Shown piece after piece: positions 7,249 through 13,639 of a stretch of DNA of 48,765 bases (its first letter is position 1; each line of letters starts with the position of its first letter). Origin of the DNA: an uncultured Pseudomonadota bacterium (GTDB taxonomy: Bacteria; Pseudomonadota; Gammaproteobacteria; Steroidobacterales; Steroidobacteraceae). The stretch spans positions 1-48,765 of the forward strand of contig CAIVTJ010000378.1 of assembly GCA_903908825.1 (NCBI GenBank), in the 5' to 3' direction. The notes beneath the pieces are model-generated. The model had not been told where the DNA came from. It did no database searches and saw only the letters and a list, made by a program, of their open reading frames with translations. A program made the translations under genes and the position numbers.

Positions 7249-7475
7249 GCGCCTTGCTCCAAGGTGCGCAGCCTGCCGATCATGGCCTCGACGCGGGCAC
7301 GCACTTGTTCGTTTTTTTGCAGCAGTGAAGAGCGCTCGGCGCTGATGGCGTCCTGACGCTGGCGCAGAGCGCGGTTTTCTTCCTGCACTTGCGATAACAC
7401 CGCCAGCAACTGGGTCAGCCGTAGCTCGAGCTGCTGCAGTTCCTGTTCGACGGGGGGCTGGGGTGTATCGGTCAT
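7245..7475 (-). CDS. ZapB-like coiled-coil protein (TIGR02449-type)
   Basis: A 76-residue protein that is almost entirely coiled coil (from about residue 9), with regularly spaced leucines (LQQLELRLTQLLAVLSQV). This family sits next to zapA in many Pseudomonas- and Xanthomonas-related genomes and is thought to be a ZapB-like partner in cell division; no function is proven here. The start chosen is ATG 7475, because a promoter (TTGACC-18-TATAGT) ends 6 bases before it, so an upstream start at 7628 would precede transcription. The 4-base overlap with zapA indicates coupling. Confidence 0.82.
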   Translation of the reverse strand: MTDTPQPPVEQELQQLELRLTQLLAVLSQVQEENRALRQRQDAISAERSSLLQKNEQVRARVEAMIGRLRTLEQGA

Positions 7476-7481
7476 GGCAAA

Positions 7482-7511
7482 ACTATAGGGCCGGGCTCTC
7501 ATGGGGGTCAA
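7482..7511 (-). promoter_or_regulatory. promoter of the zapB-like / zapA / 6S RNA unit
   Basis: Minus strand: TTGACC (plus 7506-7511; 5 of 6 to consensus), an 18-base spacer, then TATAGT (plus 7482-7487; 5 of 6). Only TTTGCC separates the -10 box from the ATG at 7475, so the expected +1 is the initiation codon itself. The message is predicted to be leaderless. Confidence 0.65.
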
Positions 7512-7532
7512 TCGCCGCGCGGGGCATTGGGG

Positions 7533-7538
7533 CATAAT
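7533..7538 (+). promoter_or_regulatory. -10 box for ygfB (possible leaderless start)
   Basis: CATAAT (5 of 6 to consensus) is followed by GGCTGCA and ATG 7546, placing +1 at or near that ATG. No -35 match is seen. It faces the zapB-like promoter about 50 bases away. Confidence 0.35.
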
Positions 7539-7545
7539 GGCTGCA

Positions 7546-8106
7546 ATGAGTGATACACGCCATGCCGATCTGCAGGATGCGCTGCTGCGCTGCAATGCAC
7601 TGACTGATGCCGCCGAGGCCCATGGCACGCTGACCGGTGCCCTGTGCGCAGCGCGCAGCTATTCACTGCGTGACTGGCTGGCCGAGATACTGCCGGATGG
7701 TCAGGCTGCAGGCGTAGCGCAAACTTGTCTGCAGGAAGTGTTTGCGATGACGCGGGCTGCGTTGCTGGCCGGTGATATGCAATTTGCCGCGCTGTTGCCG
7801 GCAGACGATGATGCTTTGGCGGTGCGCACGGCGGCGTTGGCCGAGTGGTGCCAGGGCATCCTTTATGGTTTGGGCAGCGGGCGCTTGCAGGACCCTGCGG
7901 CTTTGGGCGGCGAGGTCAGCGAAATCATCCGCGACTTCACGGCGATCACTCAGGTCGATGTCGATCCGGATGATACGGCTGAAGCCAGCGAAGAGGCTTA
8001 CACAGAGTTGGTTGAGTTCGTGCGTGTGGGCACGCAGTTGCTGTTTGAGCAACTCGAACCGCTGCGCGAGCCGCCGGCGGCACCCGCTGGCGTGCCCTTT
8101 CACTAA
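7546..8106 (+). CDS. ygfB: UPF0149 family protein (YgfB/YecA-like)
   Basis: A 186-residue acidic, mostly helical protein of the UPF0149 (YgfB/YecA) family. The N-terminal AEAHGTLTGALC and the later WCQGILYGLG segment fit the family fold, and the C-terminal ELVEFVRVGTQLL is also conserved. In Pseudomonas aeruginosa YgfB represses an ampDh3-linked pathway; a role here is not shown. ATG 7546 was chosen because a -10-like CATAAT lies 7 bases upstream; ATG 7537 (three residues longer) and ATG 7501 are alternatives. It leads the ygfB-pepP-ubiH-ubiI block, conserved in order from E. coli. Confidence 0.85.
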   Translation: MSDTRHADLQDALLRCNALTDAAEAHGTLTGALCAARSYSLRDWLAEILPDGQAAGVAQTCLQEVFAMTRAALLAGDMQFAALLPADDDALAVRTAALAEWCQGILYGLGSGRLQDPAALGGEVSEIIRDFTAITQVDVDPDDTAEASEEAYTELVEFVRVGTQLLFEQLEPLREPPAAPAGVPFH

Positions 8107-8130
8107 ACCTTTTAAGTCAGGAGGCCGCAC

Positions 8131-9459
8131 ATGGCCCTAGCCGAACGTCCCGGTCGCGATGAATTTGCCCGTCGCCGACGTCAACTGCTGCGCAGCATGG
8201 GCAAGGACTGCATCGCGGTCATCCCCTCGGCGCCGGTCAAGCATCGCAACAACGATGTCGAATACGAATACCGTCAGGACAGCGACTTTTATTACCTGAC
8301 CGGTTTCGGAGAGCCGGAGTCGGTGGCCGTGCTGATACCCGGTCGTGAACAGGCTGAGTACATTCTGTTCGTGCGCGATCGCGATCCGCTGCGTGAGACC
8401 TGGGATGGACGCCGGGCGGGACCCGAGGGTGCGGTAGCCCGTTTTGGCGCTGATGATGCGTTTCCGGTTTCAGATATCGACGATATCTTGCCGGGACTGC
8501 TGGAGAACCGGGCCAAGGTTTTTTATGCCATGGGCAGCTATCCGGATTTTGATCACCGCATGGTGGGTTGGTTGCAGGGTTTGCGCACCCAGGCGCGCAA
8601 CGGCCGGCATGCGCCGTTGGAAATGGTCGCGCTAGACCACGTGCTGCATGACATGCGTTTGTATAAGAGCAGGGTCGAACTGCAGATGATGCGTATCTCA
8701 GGGCGCATCGCGGCGCAGGCCCATGTGCGGGCCATGCAGACCTGTCGGCCTGGCGGCTATGAGTACGGCATCGTTGCTGAGTTGCTGCACGAGTTCCGGC
8801 GCAACAATGCCGGCACCTCTTATGAGCCCATCGTTGGCGGCGGCGCCAACAGTTGCATCCTGCACTACCGCGAGAATGATGCACCGTTGGTCGATGGTGA
8901 TCTGCTGCTGGTCGATGCCGGTTGTGAATATGCCTGCTATGCCTCGGACATCACCCGCACCTATCCGGTCAACGGCAAATTCACGCCGGCGCAGCGCGAG
9001 ATCTATGACATCGTGCTTGAGGCGCAGTTGGCGGCCATTGCTCAGGTGCAACCCGGCAACCACTGGAATGCACCGCATGAAGCTGCAGTCGAAGTCATCA
9101 CCCGCGGCTTGTTGCGCATAGGGCTGCTCAAGGGCAGGTTGCCCGCGCTTATCAAAGAAGGTGCCTGCAAGAGGTTCTTTATGCACCGCACCGGCCATTG
9201 GCTGGGCATGGACGTCCACGATGTCGGTGACTACAAGGTCGGGGACGAATGGCGGGTGCTCGAACCCGGGATGGTGATGACCGTAGAGCCTGGCATTTAT
9301 ATCCCGGCCGGTTCGCGCGGCGTGCCGCGTCGCTATTGGAACATCGGCGTGCGCATCGAAGACGATGTGGCCGTGACCGCCAAGGGTCATGAAGTGCTGA
9401 CAGATGGTGTGCCTAAGACCGTTGCAGCCATTGAGGCGCTGATGGCGCAGGCCGGTTGA
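8131..9459 (+). CDS. pepP: Xaa-Pro aminopeptidase P
   Basis: Metallo-aminopeptidase that releases an N-terminal residue preceding proline. It has 442 residues, close to E. coli PepP (441). After an N-terminal creatinase-like domain (about 1-170) comes the pita-bread catalytic domain with two-metal ligands D262, D273, H356, E386 and E410, each matching the E. coli set. A strong AGGAGG lies 7 bases before the ATG. The next gene, ubiH, begins one base after its stop. Confidence 0.96.
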   Translation: MALAERPGRDEFARRRRQLLRSMGKDCIAVIPSAPVKHRNNDVEYEYRQDSDFYYLTGFGEPESVAVLIPGREQAEYILFVRDRDPLRETWDGRRAGPEGAVARFGADDAFPVSDIDDILPGLLENRAKVFYAMGSYPDFDHRMVGWLQGLRTQARNGRHAPLEMVALDHVLHDMRLYKSRVELQMMRISGRIAAQAHVRAMQTCRPGGYEYGIVAELLHEFRRNNAGTSYEPIVGGGANSCILHYRENDAPLVDGDLLLVDAGCEYACYASDITRTYPVNGKFTPAQREIYDIVLEAQLAAIAQVQPGNHWNAPHEAAVEVITRGLLRIGLLKGRLPALIKEGACKRFFMHRTGHWLGMDVHDVGDYKVGDEWRVLEPGMVMTVEPGIYIPAGSRGVPRRYWNIGVRIEDDVAVTAKGHEVLTDGVPKTVAAIEALMAQAG

Positions 9460-9460
9460 G

Positions 9461-10708
9461 GTGACCCAAGTCGACTGCCCTGTAGTCAGCGACATCGCCA
9501 TAGTCGGCGGTGGCATGGTCGGTGCCAGTCTGGCTCTGGCGCTGTCGCGTTCGGGCTTGTCGGTGGTGTTGATCGAAGCCACAGCACCTGACTCTGCGGC
9601 GCAGCCCAGCTTTGATGAACGCACGACGGCCTTGGGCAACGGCAGCCGCCGCGTCTTTGAGGCCTTGGGTGTATGGGATGCCTTGCAGGCTGAGGCCGCG
9701 CCGATCCGCAGCATCCATGTGTCGGATGCGCAGCGCTTTGGCTTTGCGCGTGTCGACGCCGCGGAGTTGGGCCTGCAAGCCTTGGGCTTTGTCGTTGCCA
9801 ATCGCGCCATCGGCCGTGAACTGTGGTCAGCGTTACGCCAGGCGCAGCGCGTCACGCTGCGTATGCCGGCGCGGGTGATGGCGGTAGAGCTGGGCGCCGA
9901 CTGCGCCAGCTTGCGTCTGCAGGAAGACAGCGGCGAGTTGCGGTTACAGGCCCGTCTGGTGGTGGCGGCCGATGGCGCGCAGTCCCTGGTCCGTGCGGCA
10001 GCCGGCATCAGCGCTCAGATACATGACTATGAGCAGACGGCCATCGTCGCCGCGCTGCGCACCGATCAGCCCGATGCCGGCATCGCCTATGAACGGTTCA
10101 CGCAGGCAGGACCCATGGCTTTGCTGCCTCTGCGCGGTGCCGGTGCAGGGCATTGGCACACGCTGGTGTGGGCCGCTGCGCCGGCCGATGCGCAAGCGCT
10201 GCTGGCGCTGACACCGCAGCAGTTCCTGGCGCGCTGGCAACAGATGTTCGGCTGGCGTGCGGGACGCGCGCTGCAACTGGGGCATCGCGGTGCCTATCCT
10301 TTGTCGCTGGTGCGTGCTGCTACCGCAGTGGGGCCGCGAGCCGTGTTGCTGGGTAATGCCGCCCAAGCGATGCATCCGGTAGCCGGGCAGGGCTTTAACC
10401 TGGGTCTGCGTGATGCGGCCGATCTGGCCGAACTGCTGAGCGAGGTCGCGCGCAGCGGGGGTGATGTCGGTGAAGCCCTGGTGTTGCAGCGCTACGCAGC
10501 GCAGCGCGTTGCCGATCGCGATGGCGTCGTGCGCTTTACCGATGCACTGGTGCGTGTGTTTGCTGATCGCAGGCCCGGTGTCGGCGTGCTGCGTGATCTG
10601 GGCTTGTTGGCCTTTGACTTGCTGCCGCCTGCCAAGCGCGTCCTGGGTCGGGTGAGTTTGGGATTTGGGGGGCGACGTTCAGCGCTGACGCGCGGTGTGC
10701 CACTGTGA
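9461..10708 (+). CDS. ubiH: FAD-dependent 2-octaprenyl-6-methoxyphenol hydroxylase UbiH
   Basis: Flavin monooxygenase that hydroxylates the ring of ubiquinone intermediates. It has 415 residues. It has the N-terminal dinucleotide fold (IAIVGGGMVGASLALALSRSG, written here in part), a DERTTALGNGSRRVFEALG segment, and GNAAQAMHPVAGQGFNLG for FAD binding. The GNAAQ form, in place of the GDAAH of the sister enzymes, is typical of UbiH. GTG 9461 is the only sensible start and lies 2 bases after the pepP stop. The next gene starts within its stop codon. Confidence 0.93.
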   Translation: MTQVDCPVVSDIAIVGGGMVGASLALALSRSGLSVVLIEATAPDSAAQPSFDERTTALGNGSRRVFEALGVWDALQAEAAPIRSIHVSDAQRFGFARVDAAELGLQALGFVVANRAIGRELWSALRQAQRVTLRMPARVMAVELGADCASLRLQEDSGELRLQARLVVAADGAQSLVRAAAGISAQIHDYEQTAIVAALRTDQPDAGIAYERFTQAGPMALLPLRGAGAGHWHTLVWAAAPADAQALLALTPQQFLARWQQMFGWRAGRALQLGHRGAYPLSLVRAATAVGPRAVLLGNAAQAMHPVAGQGFNLGLRDAADLAELLSEVARSGGDVGEALVLQRYAAQRVADRDGVVRFTDALVRVFADRRPGVGVLRDLGLLAFDLLPPAKRVLGRVSLGFGGRRSALTRGVPL

Positions 10709-11934
10709 CCACAGTCTGTGATGTCGACATCGCTGTAGTCGGTGGCGGCGTCGTCGGCGCGACGCTGGCCAATCTGCTGCTACGCCAGGCGCGCATCGCG
10801 CCACAGCGACTGGTATTGCTGGAGCCCGAGGTGGTGCTGCCCTTACCCGCCGCTGCACCGCTGGATTTACGTGTCTGGGCTTTATCGCGCGCCAGTCAGC
10901 GCATCTTGCAGGCTGCCGGTGCGTGGAGCTTGCTCGACCTGTCGCGCATCGAGCCTTATGAGGCGATGTGTGTCTGGCATGAGGGTAGTGCGGCAGACAG
11001 TGCGGACGCGCTGCGCTTTGCAGCCGCTGACAGCGGTGAATCTGACTTGGGCGCCATCGTTGAAGTGCGCGCGGCGCAGACCGCCTTGCTGTCGGCTTAT
11101 GCGGCCGCTGGCGGCAGCGTGCGGCGTGAGTCGGTGCAGGGCCTGACGCAGACTGCTGATGCCGTACGCTTGCAGTTGTCGACCGGTACGCTGACTGCGC
11201 GTCTGGTTGTCGCGGCAGATGGTGCCGCCTCGCCGGTGCGCGGCTATGCCGGCATTGCGGTGCAGGAGCGCAGTTACGGTCAGCAAGCCATCGTCGCTGC
11301 GCTGAGTTGCCAATATCCGCACCAGCACACGGCCTGGCAGGTGTTTCTGCCCACAGGCCCGCTGGCGTTGTTGCCGCAGTCCGATGGCAGTTGTTCTTTA
11401 GTGTGGAGTGCTGTCAACGACGAAGCGCAGCGCTTGCTGGCGCTGGATGCCGGCGCCTTCGGTCACGCCCTGACCCGCGCGACCGGTGGTGTGTTGGGCG
11501 AGTTGAGCTTGCTCAGCGAGCGCCTGCACTTTCCGCTGCGTCGACTCACTGCCGAGCACTTTGTGGCCGGTCGTTGCGCGCTGATCGGCGATGCCGCGCA
11601 CGTCATTCATCCGTTGGCAGGCCAAGGTGTCAATCAAGGTTTGCTCGATGCAGCAGTGCTCTGCGAGGCCTTGGTTAACCGGCCGGCACACGAGGACGTG
11701 GGTGCCCGTGCGGCTTTGCGGCGCTATGAGCGTGAGCGTCGTCTCGGCAATGCCCTGATGGCGACGATGGTCGATGGCTTGGATCGCTTGTTGACCGGTG
11801 CGCCGGGTATCGGTGGGCGTCTGGCCCGCGAGGGCATGGCTCAGGTGGCACGCAATGTAGGGTTGCGGCGCTGGTTTGCCGCACAGGCCATGGGTACGCA
11901 GGGCCCGCTGCCGCAAGCGGCCCGCGCACTCTAG
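10705..11934 (+). CDS. ubiI: FAD-dependent ubiquinone hydroxylase (UbiI/VisC/UbiF family)
   Basis: A second UbiH/COQ6-family monooxygenase, 409 residues. It has a Rossmann start (IAVVGGGVVGATLANLL), LDLRVWALSRASQRIL, and the FAD motif GDAAHVIHPLAGQGVNQGLLD. By gene order (after ubiH) it corresponds to E. coli UbiI, the C5-hydroxylase; UbiF-like activity cannot be excluded by sequence, but coq7 in this window covers the UbiF step. The start is GTG 10705, overlapping the ubiH stop by 4 bases (GTGA). Its stop overlaps the convergent phhB stop by 4 bases. Confidence 0.88.
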   Translation: MTTVCDVDIAVVGGGVVGATLANLLLRQARIAPQRLVLLEPEVVLPLPAAAPLDLRVWALSRASQRILQAAGAWSLLDLSRIEPYEAMCVWHEGSAADSADALRFAAADSGESDLGAIVEVRAAQTALLSAYAAAGGSVRRESVQGLTQTADAVRLQLSTGTLTARLVVAADGAASPVRGYAGIAVQERSYGQQAIVAALSCQYPHQHTAWQVFLPTGPLALLPQSDGSCSLVWSAVNDEAQRLLALDAGAFGHALTRATGGVLGELSLLSERLHFPLRRLTAEHFVAGRCALIGDAAHVIHPLAGQGVNQGLLDAAVLCEALVNRPAHEDVGARAALRRYERERRLGNALMATMVDGLDRLLTGAPGIGGRLAREGMAQVARNVGLRRWFAAQAMGTQGPLPQAARAL

Positions 11935-12269
11935 CGCAGGGCTATAGCGTCGAGTTTGGCGGCGCAGATAAAGTCGTTTTCAGACAGACCGCGGATGGCG
12001 TGCGTGGTGTAGCGCACGCGGCAATAGCCCCAGCCCAGTTCAAGGTCGGGGTGGTGATCTTCGATGTTGGCGATGTGTGCCAGCGCGTTGACGAAGCTCA
12101 TCGTGCGATAAAAGTCGATAAAGCGGAACTCGCGTTGAATGTTGCTGCCGTCGACTGACAACTGCCAGCCTTCGTCCAGCCGTTGCAGCACTTCTTCGGC
12201 GGCGACACGCGTCAGTGGCGCCACGCCACCTTCGCAAGGCACACAGCGACGCTCGGCAAGATCGGTCAT
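11931..12269 (-). CDS. phhB: pterin-4a-carbinolamine dehydratase
   Basis: Recycles tetrahydrobiopterin-type cofactor after aromatic amino acid hydroxylation. It has 112 residues. The signature [21 protein letters not shown] (about 67-87, written across two parts of the active-site loop) carries the catalytic histidine pair. It overlaps ispG by 4 bases. No phenylalanine hydroxylase gene is in the window, so the partner must lie elsewhere, or the enzyme serves another pterin reaction. Confidence 0.93.
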   Translation of the reverse strand: MTDLAERRCVPCEGGVAPLTRVAAEEVLQRLDEGWQLSVDGSNIQREFRFIDFYRTMSFVNALAHIANIEDHHPDLELGWGYCRVRYTTHAIRGLSENDFICAAKLDAIALR

Positions 12270-13495
12270 GGTGCGGGTTCCCGTTTCGGGTAAGTGCGTT
12301 CGATGTAGCGCTCGATGAGTTGCTGAAACTCTTCTGCGATGTGCTCGCCTTTCAGCGTGACCGTCTTCTGGCCATCTTCATAGACGGGTGCAACCGGCCG
12401 TTCGCCGGTGCCGGGCAAGCTGATGCCCAGACTGGCGTGGCGGCTCTCGCCCGGTCCATTGACCACGCAGCCCATAACGGCCACGGTCATGTTTTCGACG
12501 CCTTCATGCTGTGTGCGCCAGTGCGGCATGCGGTGCCGGATGTGCGACTGGATGCGCTGCGCCAATTCTTGAAAATAAGTGCTGGTGGTCCGGCCGCAGC
12601 CCGGGCAGGCGATGACCATGGGCAGAAACGCGCGCAGTCCCATGGTCTGCAAGATCTCTTGTGCGACCACCACCTCTTGCGTGCGATCGCCGTTGGGCTC
12701 GGGCGTCAGCGAGACGCGGATGGTGTCGCCTATGCCTTCGGCCAGCAGCACACCGATGCCGGCGGTCGAGGCGACGATGCCCTTGGAGCCCATGCCTGCT
12801 TCGGTCAGCCCCAGATGCAAGGGATAGTCGCAGCGCGCGGCCAGATTGCGATAGACCGCGATCAGATCCTGCACACCGCTGACTTTGGCCGACAGGATGA
12901 TGCGCTCGCGAGCCAGACCGACCTCGGTGGCCTGCTGTGCGCTGTCTAAAGCCGAGCGCACGATGGCTTCGCGCATGATGGTCTGGGCGCTGGCCGGTTC
13001 GGCGCTCGCGTTGTTCTCATCCATGAGCCGGGCCAGTAGATCGGGGTCGAGGCTGCCCCAGTTAACGCCGATGCGCACCGGCTTGTCATGCTGGCAGGCG
13101 ATCTCGATCATCTCGGCAAACTGGCTGTCGCGCTTGCTGCCGCGGCCGACATTGCCCGGATTGATGCGGTACTTGGCCAGTGCTGCTGCGCACTCCGGGT
13201 AATCGCGCAGCAGTTTGTGCCCATAAAAATGAAAGTCACCGACCAGCGGGACGTTGACGCCGGTGCTGGCCAGACGGTCGCGGATGGGCGCGACCGCCGC
13301 CGCGGCTTCGGCGCTATTTACCGTAATGCGCACCAGCTCGGAGCCGGCTTTGGCCAGCGCTTTGACCTGCGCGACCGTGGCTGCGATGTCGGCGGTGTCG
13401 GTGTTGGTCATCGATTGCACGACCACCGGCGCGTCGCTACCGATGCGGACGGCGCCAACTTGCGCGCTGAGAGTGGGGCGGCGTGGAAAGCTCAT
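12266..13495 (-). CDS. ispG: 4-hydroxy-3-methylbut-2-en-1-yl diphosphate synthase (flavodoxin)
   Basis: Penultimate enzyme of the MEP isoprenoid pathway. It reduces methylerythritol cyclodiphosphate with a 4Fe-4S cluster. From ATG 13495 it has 409 residues, with a TIM-barrel N-terminal part and a C-terminal cluster domain. Cluster ligands C297, C300 (ACPGCGRTT) and C343 with E350 ([10 protein letters not shown]) are present. The frame opens 12 codons upstream, but [10 protein letters not shown] is the family-like start. Its product feeds the prenyl tail of ubiquinone. It is divergent from the double protease and overlaps phhB by 4 bases. Confidence 0.95.
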   Translation of the reverse strand: MSFPRRPTLSAQVGAVRIGSDAPVVVQSMTNTDTADIAATVAQVKALAKAGSELVRITVNSAEAAAAVAPIRDRLASTGVNVPLVGDFHFYGHKLLRDYPECAAALAKYRINPGNVGRGSKRDSQFAEMIEIACQHDKPVRIGVNWGSLDPDLLARLMDENNASAEPASAQTIMREAIVRSALDSAQQATEVGLARERIILSAKVSGVQDLIAVYRNLAARCDYPLHLGLTEAGMGSKGIVASTAGIGVLLAEGIGDTIRVSLTPEPNGDRTQEVVVAQEILQTMGLRAFLPMVIACPGCGRTTSTYFQELAQRIQSHIRHRMPHWRTQHEGVENMTVAVMGCVVNGPGESRHASLGISLPGTGERPVAPVYEDGQKTVTLKGEHIAEEFQQLIERYIERTYPKREPAP

Positions 13496-13585
13496 CGGCC
13501 GATTGTAGTCGCCACAGCGGTCTGACCCCAAGCCTTGCTAGACTAACGGCCCGTCGAAACCGCCAGCAGCGCCGTGGAGGCCACC

Positions 13586-13639
13586 GTGGACCGTATCGGA
13601 TTGGAACGACTCGAGCTGTCCGTGTTGGTCCGGCTGTGA
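13586..13639 (+). CDS. putative 17-residue leader ORF coupled to the double protease
   Basis: GTG 13586 to TGA 13639 encodes MDRIGLERLELSVLVRL. A GTGGAGG ribosome site (13574-13580) sits 5 bases before the GTG, by far the best such site in the region. The stop overlaps the proposed GTG start of the following gene as GTGA (13636-13639). The main gene has no start codon of its own near that ribosome site, so this small ORF offers an explanation for how ribosomes reach it. The alternative is a frameshift in this sequence near 13600 or a programmed shift. The peptide itself has no recognisable function. Confidence 0.45.
   Translation: MDRIGLERLELSVLVRL

Noticed and set aside
8698-10008. Minus-strand reading frame of 436 codons across pepP and ubiH
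   Set aside because: Shadow of two well-identified plus-strand genes; low-complexity composition and no domain.
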